A DNA stretch of 64,000 nucleotides from CAWCUU01 sp963798855 (GCA_963798855.1 CAWCUU010000002.1:1550001-1614000); one strand, 5' to 3'; positions 1 through 9,672 are shown, counted from the first letter of the stretch. The notes: a model not told the origin generated them from the letters alone. Program-made: numbers and translations.

Positions 1-790
1 TGTATCCGCTCGCCGTCATGGCAATGTCGCCGAACGCGCCGAGGATGGCGCCAAACAAGGCGTTCTTCTTCTTCGCCGCGATGTGGCCCATGGCGTTGTG
101 AGCGATCTCGTGGGCGATGATGATCGCGAGCTCGTCGTCGGTCGCGAAGCGCATCATCGAGGACGTGACGTAGACATTCTCGCCGTCCGCGTACGCGTTC
201 AAGTCGCACCGAACGAGAAACACGCCGTAATTGCAGCCCAACTCCGGAGTGATCGTCACCTTCTCACTGTTTCCGTCGCGACGCACGCTCAGCTGCGCCG
301 GGCCGCCTTCCTTGCGGTAAGCCTCGAACCACTCGCCGAGCGCCTTGTTCGCGTCCTTGCCGGGCGGAACGTCGATGCTGCCAACACGCACGATTTCGTC
401 CCCGGGCTCGAGGCCGGCCGCCGCGGCTGCCGCACCGGATGTGACGCTCGTCACCTTGGGCGTCTCGGTCAGGCTCAAGGCGGCTGCCGCCGGGGCACGC
501 CATTCCTTCTCGTAGTCGGTCAACGTGCCATAGCGAAACCCGAGAAGCGGGGCGGTATCGGCACCGCACAGCGGCTTGGCGGCGATCAATAGCGGGCGGG
601 CGAGTTCGTCGAGGTGGGCTTGGACGTCACGGTTTGTCTCGAGCGCCAGCTCTCGCTCCTTCGTCTCTTCGGCCCGCACGAGTGCGGGATCCACCTGGAC
701 CAGGTTCGTCGTTGTCGTGGCGCAGGCGCCAAGACTGCTGGCCGCCAAGGCGGCGATGGCCGAGAGCGCTGCTCGTCGCGCGATGCCCAT
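1..790 (-). CDS. M48-type PDZ metalloprotease lipoprotein, 3' end off the window
   Basis: My reading of the minus strand from the ATG at 790 gives 263 residues running off the left edge. Residues 1-23 are a lipoprotein signal peptide ending in a lipobox LGAC. About residues 120-200 look like a PDZ domain (a stretch with GLEPGDEIV). A zinc protease motif HEIAH lies at residues 227-231, followed by a GH pair, as in M48 (HtpX/Oma1-like) peptidases. The protein is therefore probably an envelope-anchored zinc protease whose PDZ domain selects substrates. The C-terminal glutamate ligand should lie beyond the window. The gene stands alone, with about 220 bp of non-coding DNA upstream. The family is well supported; the substrate is unknown. 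Confidence 0.85.
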   Translation of the reverse strand, partial: MGIARRAALSAIAALAASSLGACATTTTNLVQVDPALVRAEETKERELALETNRDVQAHLDELARPLLIAAKPLCGADTAPLLGFRYGTLTDYEKEWRAPAAAALSLTETPKVTSVTSGAAAAAAGLEPGDEIVRVGSIDVPPGKDANKALGEWFEAYRKEGGPAQLSVRRDGNSEKVTITPELGCNYGVFLVRCDLNAYADGENVYVTSSMMRFATDDELAIIIAHEIAHNAMGHIAAKKKNALFGAILGAFGDIAMTASGY

Positions 791-981
791 TCTGCCTCCA
801 GTGCGGAAGTATTGCGGGTGGTCGTCGGGGTGGGGATAGGGGGGAGCTTGGTTATCCGAACCGTCCTGGTTCCTGTCTTTGCCTGCGACCGGTACCTGGA
901 TTGGGGCCACCGTCAAGATGCGGTGTGCTACTGACAGCCGGGACAGTGACGCGCCACATCGGCCCTCAGCCGCGGTAAAGG

Positions 982-1008
982 AATGCCGGAGAGGGGCGGA
1001 TGGTTACA
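982..1008. repeat. 27-bp dispersed repeat, copy 1
   Basis: A 27-bp block (begins AATGCCGGAGAGGGG, ends GGTTACA) that recurs at 30160-30186 with one base changed. Both copies lie upstream of a minus-strand gene (190 bp before the M48-type protease here, 55 bp before the ComEC-like gene there). The rest of 791-1016 shows no gene. Confidence 0.6.
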
Positions 1009-1016
1009 CCACGGAC

Positions 1017-2165
1017 TCACTCCCCCCTCAACGCCTCCGCCGGCGACACCGCCGCCGCCCGCGCCGCGGGCCGGAGGGCGCCCGCGAGCGCCGCCGCGGT
1101 CAGCGCGAGCACGAGCGCGACGAACGCTCGAGGCTCCAGGATCGGGGTGCCCGGCAGCAGCGTCTGCACCGCCCGTCCGACGACGAGCGAGAGGCACAAC
1201 CCGGCGACGGCGCCGAAGCCGGCCACCGACAGCGCCTCGCGCAGGACGAGGCGACGCAGCGCCGTTCGCGAGGCGCCCACGGCGCGACGCAGGCCGAGCT
1301 CGCCGCGTCGCCGCTCCACGCCCGCTCGCAGCGCGGCCTCCACGCCGAGGACGGCGAGGACGGGCGCGGCGAGGCCGAGCAGGAGGTCGAGCGCTCCGAG
1401 CCAGCGCAGCGGAGCGCGCAGGCGTTGGATCAGCGACGCCAGCGACGTCGCCGGCCCGCGTGCCGTCCAGCCCGCGTCCAGAGCGGCCCGACGCAGCTCG
1501 CCCGCGAGCCGCGCCTCGCCCGGCCCGATCGGCGCGGCGCTCCTCGCCACGACCTCGGCCGCGACGACCGGGTGCTGGAGAACCGACAGGTACACCGCCG
1601 GCGTGTCGGCCGCCGGGCCGCCGGGCACACCCAGCGGGGCGTCGGCGACGACTCCGACGATGCGGTACCAGGACCCGCCGTCGCGCGCGTCGAGCGACGC
1701 CGGCCCCGCGCGCATCGCGCCGACCTGGAGGCGCAGCCCGAGCGGCGGCTTGCCGAGCAGTATTCTGGCCGCGAACGCGCGGTTCACGACCGCGACGCGC
1801 TCGGCGTCGCCGTCGTCGCCCTCCTCGATGCCGCGGCCCTTCACGACCGGCGTGCCGACCGCCTCGAAGAAGTCGGGGCTGACCGCGTGGATCCGGGCGC
1901 GGCCGCCGTGCAGCGGCGAGTACAGCCCGCCGACGACGCAGCCGGGGCACTCGGCGAGCACGGAGTCGTCGGGGCCCAGCCCGACCGAAGCCCCGGGGCT
2001 CGCGACGCTCGCGGTCGCGAAGCCCGGCAGCGTCCGGACTCGTCGGGCGACGTCGCCGCGTCCCGCCGCGCCGCCGTCGCCGGCTCGCACGGCGCCCGCC
2101 GGGCCGAGCTCGAGGACGAGGGTGTCGCGGTAGTCGGCGTAGGCCCAGCCGGAGGCGACGGGACG
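1017..2165 (-). pseudogene. ADOP/MacB-family permease fragment, copy 1
   Basis: The minus strand reads the C-terminal two fifths of an ADOP permease (FtsX/MacB-like, several transmembrane helices). It starts near the motif YADYRDTLVL, passes through a periplasmic MacB_PCD-type region and ends with the last FtsX-like membrane segment and the usual family ending AEALRGE. The N-terminal membrane helix and half of the periplasmic domain are missing: homology with the longer copy at 6699-8640 stops near 2165. The open frame upstream to 2300 looks like random readthrough. It is a truncated copy and unlikely to work. The region 2166-2370 holds no gene that I can see. Confidence 0.75.
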
Positions 2166-2370
2166 CGCCCTCCGGCGCAATGGGCGCGTTCCTAAGCATG
2201 TAACCTTCCGAGGCCGCGCGGCATTTAGATGACGGTTCGACGCAATCCGAAGATGCGGGCGACCCGAAGACCCGCCTGTACGGCTTGCGTCCGCTAACAA
2301 TTCCGATGATGAAGCACGCCGGATCTCGGCAGTATTCCCCGCTCTCCTCGCTGGGTATCAGGAGTAGAAC

Positions 2371-3264
2371 TTGATTGGGCTCATCCGCGTACTCTGTCCG
2401 CCGGGGGAGCCTAGAGGCCTTCGGAACTTGGCGTGCTTGCCGCAGCCACCTGCTACAGGATTCCATGCTTTTCTGATTCAAGTGGTTGGCGATGTCGAAC
2501 TGAATTCGACATTGGAATGGGCGAAGCAGATACATCGTGCGCGACCGGACGTGGCGATCGGGCTTGTGGTCGCACCCACCGCCGCGGCGCTGACCGCCCT
2601 GGGCAAGGCGGATTTTTCAATTGAGCCGGTGATTACCCCAGCGGCGCTAAACGGCGGCGCCGTGGCGATGCGCGATCTTGATCGACTCCGTCGACGCGCG
2701 GTGGCCGGACGCATTCTCGAGAGATGGAGAGAGCGGTTTGGCGATTCCGTAAGCAAGAATTTAGCGCTCTTCCAAGCCCTCATTGCTGCAGGCTCCTGCG
2801 GCCGCGGGGTCTCGGCCGCTGCTTCCTCGGTTGGTATCAGCGAGCGCTGGATGCGCAAGCGGATCAAGATGCTGACCGGATTCCGCCCAGTCACACTGCT
2901 GCTTGAGGCGCGGTCTTTCGCGTACGAGGAAGCTCTTCACCTCGGCGCGGATCCGGCCGCCGCCCGCGAGGCGTGCGGCTGGTTCAGCGTCAACGCGGTA
3001 CGAAAGGCTCGGCAGCGTCTGCGCCGGACGTTCAGCGCCAATGGACTTGCAAGCCTATTCGCGGATCGCCCTATGCCACTGAGTCCGAAACCGGGTCCGG
3101 ATAATTCCGAAATTGGGTGTGGACGCGAGGTCTTCGAAGGTGCAGGGTATTCGTCGTGCCTCGGAACGGCTGTATCTCTCGCGAGTCTAGGCCAGTCGCG
3201 ACAGTCCAGCCAGGCGGCCCGCTCGCCAAGCGCGACCGCCGCCTGCGGTCGGCCGACTCAGTGA
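2371..3264 (+). CDS. AraC-like transcriptional regulator
   Basis: A 297-residue protein of visibly lower GC than its surroundings. The chosen start is TTG at 2371, seven bases after an AGGAG at 2360-2364. Residues about 140-240 form an AraC-type double helix-turn-helix: GISERWMRKRIK resembles the first recognition helix, and the second half contains an FSVNAVRKA segment. The N-terminal 110 residues show no recognisable ligand domain, although they contain a stretch like a response-regulator receiver without its acidic residues. It lies 58 bp before the subtilisin-like lipoprotein on the same strand and may control it. The last 50 residues are low in structure and may be readthrough. The ligand and regulon are unknown. 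Confidence 0.65.
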   Translation: MIGLIRVLCPPGEPRGLRNLACLPQPPATGFHAFLIQVVGDVELNSTLEWAKQIHRARPDVAIGLVVAPTAAALTALGKADFSIEPVITPAALNGGAVAMRDLDRLRRRAVAGRILERWRERFGDSVSKNLALFQALIAAGSCGRGVSAAASSVGISERWMRKRIKMLTGFRPVTLLLEARSFAYEEALHLGADPAAAREACGWFSVNAVRKARQRLRRTFSANGLASLFADRPMPLSPKPGPDNSEIGCGREVFEGAGYSSCLGTAVSLASLGQSRQSSQAARSPSATAACGRPTQ

Positions 3265-3322
3265 GGTGGCGCGGCTTTGCCCACACGCTCGTCGCACCCC
3301 GCCCAATTACGTGGAGGTGGTT

Positions 3323-5318
3323 ATGACACGTTCCGCTACAGCCGTGGCCGCAGCAGTCATCTTCGCGGGCATCCTCGCAGGGTGCGCCGATGACCCCGCC
3401 GGTTCGGTTGCACCACAGCGGCCCTCGGAAAGGGCTTTGAGCCCTTCTCAGAACGGCTTCTACTACTATCAAGGGTCTGAGATTCCGCTTGTCGTAGACG
3501 GCGCTGGAATGACGCTAGCAGGAGAGCCGGGCGCAGTTGGTCGTGCGGTCAGCGCACTACGGTCCGCCGGCGTAGCGGTCAAAGAAGAGAAGCTGATCGA
3601 GCACCTTGCAGGGCAGGGCCTGGTCGAGTTCCCCGCATCTCTGACGCCGGGGGCGCTCGACACAGTACTCTCGAGAGTCCGATCTCGTCCCGACATAACG
3701 TTCGCTGCGCCACTTTACCGCAATTCGGAGGGTGCCGTGGTTCGCCTGTGGAATCGGGCAATCGTCGAGTTCCAACCTAGTGTCACCGCTTCCGAGGCGG
3801 AGTCAACGCTCGAGTCCTATGGGACCCATGTATTGCGAAGGCCGGAACCTGACAGCGCTCGTTACACCTATTGGGTCGCATATCCTCGCGGGGTCGACCC
3901 ACTATCCTTCGTAGCAGCGCTCTACCAAGATCCGCATGTGCTTTACGCCGAACCTGACCGAACTTCGGCGTCGGCCGGACCCCTGTCGTTGCCCCCCGAG
4001 CCATACATCGGTCTTCAGTGGCACCTCAAGAACACCCTTGCACTTAATGGCGTGCACGTGGACGACAACGTGGAACCAGTGTGGAATACGGGGAATAAGG
4101 GGGGTGGGATTCCGAGTGCCGGCGGACTCCGAATCGCGGTCATTGATGATGGGGTCGATGTCGACCATCCGGATCTCCTGGTGAGCACGTGGCTGGCCTA
4201 CGATGTCTTCGGCCGGCAGGCCTCAGGATGTACCGATTGCGCGACTTCGCCCCGCGGCAATGATACGCATGGCACCTCCGTCGCGGGAGTTGCGGCCGCC
4301 AAGCACAACGGTGTAGGTGTCGCCGGCATTGCGCCCGATGCACAGCTGGTGCCGATCCGAATCTATCGCTGCACATACGGCCCGTTTTGCACTGATAACC
4401 ACGGTACATCGGCTGAGGTGGCATACGCGATTGATTGGGCATGATATAGCATCAGCTGATATTCTCAACAATAGTTGGCGGTGGGACTACTCTGACGCGA
4501 TCCGTGCAGCGGTTTTGCGTGCGCTCACAAACGGACGCTCTGGGCTCGGTTCCACGGTGGTATTTGCTGCCGGTAATCCGTCCCGCCGTCAATACAATGA
4601 CATACAAGCTGTGACGTTTCCAGGTTCCCTTGCGTCTAGTACAAATGTGATTTCTGTTTCTGCGATTGATCGCAACGGGTATATTGCCGATTATGCGCCG
4701 AAGGCAGTGGCGACGAATCAGATCTCTGTTGTCGCCATGTCGGGCCATTACACCAATCCGTGCGTGGGGGAAATAGTGACCACGGACTTGGCCGGATCAT
4801 ATGGATGTAACGACGGACCCACTAACGATTACACCGACACCTTCAGCGGCACATCCGCTGCTGCGCCTCAGGTCTCCGGCATCGCAGCTTTGGTGCTTAC
4901 GAGCGATTTCGGCCTCACGGCAGGGGAGGTGAAGTCGCGAATCCGCTCTACAGCGGTGTATTGGGGCCGTACGGACTGGTACGGATCGGGGAAGGTGGAC
5001 GCAGCGGGCGCGGCACCATCTCAGCCCCCCCTGAGTGTCACCATCTCTGGGCCCGCCTACATCGATGCGGCAGGCACCTACACGTGGACTGCGACGGCGT
5101 CGGGTGGTAACGGGAGCTACGCCTATCAGTGGCAGAGGAGCACGAACGGATCAACGTGGTTCAACATCGGCACGAATAGCCGGACGTTCAGCGAGTACGA
5201 GGGATCGGACGGCAGCTTCTATCTACGCGTGAAGGTCACCTCAGGGGGCTCAACGGCAACCAGCTCCTCTAAGCATGTGACTGTGAACATCACCTGCAGC
5301 CCGGGAGATATTTGCTAG
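3323..5318 (+). pseudogene. Subtilisin-like (S8) serine protease lipoprotein, frameshifted
   Basis: The ATG at 3323 follows a GGAGG. A signal peptide with lipobox LAGC comes first, then a 250-residue prodomain, then an S8 catalytic domain. The aspartate sits in AVIDDGVDVDHP (about residue 275), the histidine in DTHGTSVAG (residue 316), and the serine in FSGTSAAAP (nt 4854). After the protease comes an Ig-like domain with an SGGNGSYAYQWQ-type segment, common in secreted Bacteroidota and Gemmatimonadota proteins. The frame breaks at about 4441: the first frame stops in AYAIDWA and the second resumes with HDIASADIL, exactly where an S8 protein should be continuous. All catalytic residues survive on either side, so this is one gene with an indel, either real or an assembly error. 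GC is lower than in the neighbours. Confidence 0.8.
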
Positions 5319-5333
5319 TCAAGTGTAGCGGAC

Positions 5334-5377
5334 GTGGAGGGCGGGCCCAGACGCCCGCGTTGGGGCGGGCCCGCCAC
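5334..5377 (+). terminator. Hairpin after the S8 gene
   Basis: A perfect 9-bp inverted repeat, GGCGGGCCC (5340-5348) and GGGCCCGCC (5367-5375), extended by near-matching GTGG/CCAC ends. It sits 20 bp after the stop of the subtilisin-like gene and 25 bp before the next start. There is no T-run, so it could be a terminator of the high-GC type or an mRNA end stabiliser. Confidence 0.45.
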
Positions 5378-5401
5378 TTACAACCGAATGAGAGAGCCGA
5401 G

Positions 5402-6529
5402 ATGCTGCAGAGGGGGGCCTTGTACGTCGCAGTCCTGCTCGTCCTAGGGGCCTGCGACAAGCCGGAGCCGGCTATCCAGAAGCTAATCGTCATCGCGGGC
5501 ACGACCGATGGCCGGATCCTCGAGGTCGATGCGGCCTCGGGCGCGGTTCGAGGAGTGAATCTTGGACTACCTCCCGTGGAGTGTGGCGCGACGGCGGATC
5601 CGAGCCGTCGAGAGATTTTCGTGGCCCGACGCTCGCACCAGACTACAGTCTCGCTCTACCGAATCGACGTTGATGGTGGTCGGATCCTGGAGGAGCGGCG
5701 CTACGATGACTTGGCGAGGGCGGCGGGGCTTGAAAGTGCGGAGCCGGCTGGGGACTGCCCCTTGGCGGTGAGTGAGGGGCACCTATATATGCCTCTTGCA
5801 CGGACCGGCGACGCATACGCGATCGGCGTGATCAATGCGCGAAGCCTGGGACTCCTATCGGTGCTCTCTTCAGTTCCGGTCGTGCCCTTCGCAATGGCAG
5901 TCACACGCCCCCTTCCGTACGCTCCGGCCGGTGCGCTGGTCGTAGAGGGCCTGGAGGTGGACCAGACCGGGCAGCCGATCCTCGGGAGCCTCAGGATCGT
6001 GGGGTACGATTTGAGGACGGAAAAGCCGTTACCGGAGTTGGATCTCCGGTTGGATGCCCCGTACGGCGCTGGTGCACTCGCGGCTAGCGCCGACGCCGCG
6101 AGCGCGTATTTCGCCGCGTTCCCGTCACTCCTGCGGCTCAACCTGGTTGACGGAAACGTTGGCCCTGCGACGGCAACCCCGGCGGCCGGGCCGGTCGCGT
6201 TGGCACGCGGGCTTGTCTTCCAGGCAGCGATGGGAGTGACGGTTGAACAACCCGGGCCTGGGAATATCTACGTGTTTGATCCGTCGCCGATGCTGATCGA
6301 TTCGATCAACGTCTGGCCGCCGGGCGAGCACGCACCGCCGTTCGTAAACCAGTTGGCCACCGACGCCGCCGGCGATCGCCTGTACCTTTACGCTGGGACC
6401 GGCGAAGGCGGACTGTATTACGATCTCCAGCGGGCACGACTCCTGATCGTGGACCTGGACCAGCAGGCTTTGGTTGGGCAGATCCCGCTCGGGATCTGGG
6501 TGGCCGGGAGCATGCTGGTGATGTATTGA
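5402..6529 (+). CDS. Beta-propeller-like lipoprotein of unknown function
   Basis: A 375-residue protein starting at ATG 5402. The signal peptide ends in lipobox VLGAC at about residue 17. The remainder has repeating strands of the type GRILEVDAASGAVRGV and RLYLYAGTGEGG that are typical of WD40/YVTN-like propellers (roughly six blades). No catalytic motif is visible. It follows the S8 lipoprotein on the same strand across a hairpin and may be co-transcribed with it. Base composition is intermediate. The role is unknown; a periplasmic binding or scaffold function is an inference from the fold alone. Confidence 0.7.
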   Translation: MLQRGALYVAVLLVLGACDKPEPAIQKLIVIAGTTDGRILEVDAASGAVRGVNLGLPPVECGATADPSRREIFVARRSHQTTVSLYRIDVDGGRILEERRYDDLARAAGLESAEPAGDCPLAVSEGHLYMPLARTGDAYAIGVINARSLGLLSVLSSVPVVPFAMAVTRPLPYAPAGALVVEGLEVDQTGQPILGSLRIVGYDLRTEKPLPELDLRLDAPYGAGALAASADAASAYFAAFPSLLRLNLVDGNVGPATATPAAGPVALARGLVFQAAMGVTVEQPGPGNIYVFDPSPMLIDSINVWPPGEHAPPFVNQLATDAAGDRLYLYAGTGEGGLYYDLQRARLLIVDLDQQALVGQIPLGIWVAGSMLVMY

Positions 6530-7436
6530 GGTTCCTGTGAGTCGCCTTACGTCCGCGACTTTGCCGCAAGATACCTCAACCACGGACCTGACCCTTCGCG
6601 GATGCGGAAGGCCGGACCGCCACTGAGCTGAGCCGACGGGCTCGACCGCATGCCGCTCGCGCGCCTTGAGCGGCCATGGTCACGAACAATTCCGGGCTTC
6701 ACTCCCCCCTCAACGCCTCCGCCGGCGACACCGCCGCCGCCCGCGCCGCCGGCCGGAGCGCGCCCGCGAGCGCCGCCGCGGTCAGCGCGAGCACGAGCGC
6801 GACGAACGCTCGAGGCTCCAGGATCGGTGTGCCCGGCAGCAGCGTCTGCACCGCCCGGCCGACGACGAGCGAGAGGCACAGCCCGGCGACGGCGCCGAAG
6901 CCGGCCACCGAAAGCGCTTCGCGTAGCACGAGGCGACGCAGCGCAGTCCGCGAGGCGCCCACGGCGCGACGCAGGCCGAGCTCGCCGCGTCGCCGCTCCA
7001 CGCCCGCTCGCAGCGCGGCCTCCACGCCGACGCCGGCGAGGACGAGCGCGGCGAGGCCGAGGAGGAGGTCGAGCGCTCCGAGCCAGCGCAGCGGAGCGCG
7101 CAGGCGGTGGATGAGCGACGCCAGCGACGTCGCCGGTCCGCGTGCCGTCCAGCCCGCTTCCACCGCGGCCCGACGCAGCTCGCCCGCGAGCGGCCCCTCG
7201 CCCGGCCCAATCGGGACGGCGCTCCTCGCCACGACCTCGGCCGCGACGACCGGGTGCTGGAGGACCGACAGGTACACCGCCGGCGTGTCGGCCGCCGGGC
7301 CGCCGGGCACGCCCAGCGGGGCGTCGGCGACGACTCCGACGATCCGGTACCAGGACCCGCCGTCGGGTGCGTCGAGCGACGCCGACTCGGCGCGCAGCGC
7401 TCCCACCTGGAGGCGCAGCCCGAGCGGCGGCTTGCC

Positions 7437-7603
7437 TGGTGGACCGCAACCGAAGTAGCGGCGGCAGTCGAGAGCCGCGGGGCCACGATTCGCGGCGTTG
7501 CTCGTCGTCGAAATAGCGCTGCTATTCCTTCCTCCTCGCGCCTTGCGCCTCGTGGCCCCGCGGCTCTCTCGGGGCTCACCTTACTTCGGATGCGGTCCAC
7601 TGG
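7437..7603. mobile_element. Foldback (MITE-like) element A inside the ADOP pseudogene
   Basis: Comparison with copy 1 shows an insertion between GGCGGCTTGCC and AGTATCCTGG. The insert folds on itself: the outer ends GTGGACCGCA/TGCGGTCCAC pair, and a perfect 19-bp inverted repeat lies at 7470-7488 and 7550-7568. The central 58 bases share a core with element B (GCGGCGTTGCTCGTCGTCG, then CTCCTCCTCGCGCCTTGC) around a small hairpin, ATAGC-GCT-GCTAT. No open frame is present. It contains no transposase, so it would have to move in trans or be made by another route. Confidence 0.6.
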
Positions 7604-8081
7604 AGTATCCTGGCCGCGAACGCCCGGTTCACGACCGCGACGCGCTCGGCGTCCGCGTCTTCGCCCTCCTCGATGCCGGGGCCCTTCACGACGGCGTGCC
7701 GACCGCCTCGAAGAAGTCGGGGCCGACCGCGTGGATCCGGGCGCGGCCGCCGTGCAGCGGCGAGTACAGCCCGCCGACGACGCAGCCGGGGCATTCGGCG
7801 AGCACCGAGTCGTCGGGGCCCAGCCCCACGGAGGCGCCGGGGCTCGCGACGCTCGCGGCCGCGAAGCCCGGCAGCGTGCGGACGCGTCGGGCGACGTCGC
7901 CGAGTCCCGCCGCGCCGCCGTCGCCGGCTCGCACCCGGCCTCGCGGCCCGAGGTCCAATACCAGTCTATCCCGGTAGTCGGTGTGCCTCGAGCCGGAAGC
8001 GACGTCGGCCGCCGCGCCGGGCGCCCTACTCCCGCCCCCGAGCAGGAGCGACGCGCCCGAGACGAGCGCGAGCGCGACCAT

Positions 8082-8244
8082 GGTGCCTCGGTTCGCAGAT
8101 ACGATCGCATTCGGCCGCCGGTGCATCCCCGTCTGCGGCGTTGCTCGTCGTCGCCGTAGCGCAAGGCTACGACTCCTCCTCGCGCCTTGCAGCCGGGGCG
8201 CATCGGCGCCCTCGGTGCGGACCGTATCTGCGAACCGAAGCACC
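8082..8244. mobile_element. Foldback (MITE-like) element B inside the ADOP pseudogene
   Basis: A second insertion in the same pseudogene. Arms of about 50-60 bp pair imperfectly; the outer 22 bases (8082-8103) match 8222-8244 in inverse orientation, with CGGTTCGCAGATACG as the clearest part. The core at 8135-8190 is nearly the same as in element A, but the small hairpin reads GTAGC-GCAAG-GCTAC, so its outer pair changed on both sides. The arms are unrelated to those of element A. Confidence 0.6.
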
Positions 8245-8649
8245 GAGCTGGAGCGCGGCGAGGCGGAGCCCGCTGGTCCGTGTGGGACCGAGGCCGAACG
8301 CTCCCGCGAGCTCGGACGCGGGCGCCGGACCCGCGACGGCGCCGGCGCGCGCCGCGGCGATCGTGAGCGGCAGCGCGAGCAGGATCAGCGACGGTGCCGG
8401 CAGCAGCGCGACGGACATCCGGCCGTCCGGCCAGGAAGCGCCGAGCAGGTGAGCGCCGGCCACGGCCAGCGCGAGCGCGCCCAGCGTCCCCAGCCCGCCG
8501 AACCCGAGCCCCTCCAGCATCGCCTGCCGCGACAGCCGTCGCCGCGTCGCGCCGAGCGCCGCGTGCAGTGCCGCCTCCTCCCGCACGCGAGCCCGCTCCG
8601 CGAGCACCAGGAACGGCGGATCGGGCGAGTGCCGCCCTTCCAGAATGGC

Positions 8650-8679
8650 TTGCGGAGAGTAGCACCATTGTGCTACGCT
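8650..8679 (+). promoter_or_regulatory. Promoter/operator of the AbrB-Doc operon
   Basis: A perfect palindrome GTAGCAC-CATT-GTGCTAC lies at 8659-8676, 31 bp before the antitoxin start. It sits between a candidate -35 (TTGCGG, 8650) and -10 (TACGCT, 8674) spaced 18 bp apart. An operator placed in the core promoter fits the known autorepression of AbrB/Phd-type antitoxins. Confidence 0.5.
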
Positions 8680-8707
8680 CTTCGTGTACTGCGCACGGAG
8701 GTGGATC

Positions 8708-8935
8708 GTGGTTCGGAAAGTGATCCTGCGCCAGGTCGGCGGCTCCATCGGCGCGACGCTGCCGAAGGACATGGCCGATCGGCTTCACGTTCAGGCGGGA
8801 GACGAGGTCTTCGTCGTCGAGACGGAGCAGGGCCTTCTCATCACGCCCTACGATCCGACGTTCGACAAGGCCATGGCCGCGTACAAGCGAACGGCCGGCA
8901 GGTATCGCAATGCGCTCCGGGAGCTGGCCCAGTAG
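8708..8935 (+). CDS. AbrB/MazE-fold antitoxin
   Basis: A 75-residue protein. GTG at 8708 is preferred over the ATG at 8684 because GGAGG lies at 8698-8702, at proper spacing. The N-terminal half matches the swapped-hairpin AbrB fold (RQVGGSIGATLPKDMADRL, then AGDEVFVVE). The C-terminal tail (KRTAGRYRNALREL) would be the segment that binds the toxin. It is followed after 2 bp by the Doc gene, so the two form a toxin-antitoxin operon. It probably represses its own promoter through the palindrome upstream. Confidence 0.85.
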   Translation: MVRKVILRQVGGSIGATLPKDMADRLHVQAGDEVFVVETEQGLLITPYDPTFDKAMAAYKRTAGRYRNALRELAQ

Positions 8936-8937
8936 CG

Positions 8938-9333
8938 GTGGAGGAGCCGGTATGGCTGACCCGGACGTTGGTCGAGGCCGTGCACGGCGATCAGCTTCGC
9001 GAGCACGGCGGACCCCTCGGGCTACGCGATCCCGGAGTGCTCGAGTCGGCCCTGGCCCGTCCGCGAAACGTCCGGGCATACGAGGCCGGCGCCGACCTCG
9101 CCTCCATCGCGGCGGAATATGGATTCGAGCTTGCCAGGAATCACGCTTTTCTCGACGGGAACAAGCGCGTCGCGTTCGTGGCCACGAACGTATTCCTGAT
9201 CCTCAACGGTTTCGAGGTCGACGCACCCGAGCCGGAGGTGGTGGATACGATTCTGCGCGTCGCAGATGGCCGGATGAATCGCACCGAGCTCGCGGCCTGG
9301 ATTCGGGCCCGGATGGTGTCCTGCTCGGAGTAG
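8938..9333 (+). CDS. doc: Doc-type Fic-fold toxin (death on curing)
   Basis: A 131-residue protein from GTG 8938, two bases after the antitoxin stop. It carries the Doc form of the Fic motif, NHAFLDGNKR (residues 68-77), in which lysine replaces the glycine-asparagine of AMPylating Fic proteins. Doc family members phosphorylate EF-Tu and halt translation. The length is normal for the family and all key residues (H69, D73, K76) are present, so the toxin looks intact. The partner is an AbrB-type antitoxin rather than the Phd of phage P1, a pairing known in other genomes. Confidence 0.85.
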   Translation: MEEPVWLTRTLVEAVHGDQLREHGGPLGLRDPGVLESALARPRNVRAYEAGADLASIAAEYGFELARNHAFLDGNKRVAFVATNVFLILNGFEVDAPEPEVVDTILRVADGRMNRTELAAWIRARMVSCSE

Positions 9334-9407
9334 TCGAAAGCCATCCTCGCGACGGTTTGTCTGTCCGACGGAACACGCGTTAACCAGGAACCGGCCCGCC
9401 ATTGCTG

Positions 9408-9530
9408 GAGGTCGTCAGGGGTGAGGCCGGTATGCTTCCCGATCCTCGCCAGCATCCTGGGTCCCACCTCGACCGAGTCATGGAAAGCAAAAACGAAGTC
9501 GGGCCAGCCCTCACGAGCGAGCACGCGATG
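9408..9530 (-). pseudogene. hicA toxin 3' remnant
   Basis: In the minus frame ending at PDDL, residues HRVLAREGWPDFVFAFHD and then a VGPRMLARIGKHTGL segment match the C-terminal half of a HicA-like mRNA interferase. The N-terminal half with its catalytic histidine is absent. It is joined out of frame to the end of the hicB remnant, as if one deletion removed the hicB 3' end and the hicA 5' end. Confidence 0.55.
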
Positions 9531-9672
9531 CCAGCACCCTGAGCGCCAGTGCCTGGGCTTTCGCCCGGGCCTCGGGCTCCGTGGCGCCATACGCCAACAC
9601 GCCGGGCAGAGACGTCACCTCCGCGATCCAGCGGCCGTCTTCCTCTCTCTCGACCTCGATCTCGAGCTTCAT
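9511..9672 (-). pseudogene. hicB antitoxin 5' part, truncated
   Basis: From the ATG at 9672 (GGAGG seven bases upstream) the first 46 residues are a typical HicB partial RNase-H fold (EREEDGRWIAEV, LPGVLAYGATEPEA). The frame then ends after LASRARS, well short of the usual length and without a DNA-binding tail. It runs into the hicA remnant. Confidence 0.6.

Larger units (their letters stand above)
6699..8640 (-). pseudogene. ADOP/MacB-family permease fragment, copy 2, interrupted twice
   Basis: A longer copy of the sequence at 1017-2165. Homology begins at the same point just before the stop codon and continues to about 8640, where the first cytoplasmic/membrane part is cut off (reading LAERARVREEAALHAAL). 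The frame is interrupted by two foldback elements at 7437-7603 and 8082-8244. Outside these, identity with copy 1 is high, so the duplication is fairly recent. It cannot encode a full transporter. Confidence 0.75.

Noticed and set aside
928..2535. Long minus-strand open frame of 535 codons
   Set aside because: Arginine-rich shadow of the ADOP fragment in the neighbouring frame; high GC keeps all frames open.
3071..3472. 133-codon minus-strand frame between the AraC-like and S8 genes
   Set aside because: Overlaps the convincing start and signal peptide of the S8 gene and has no RBS.
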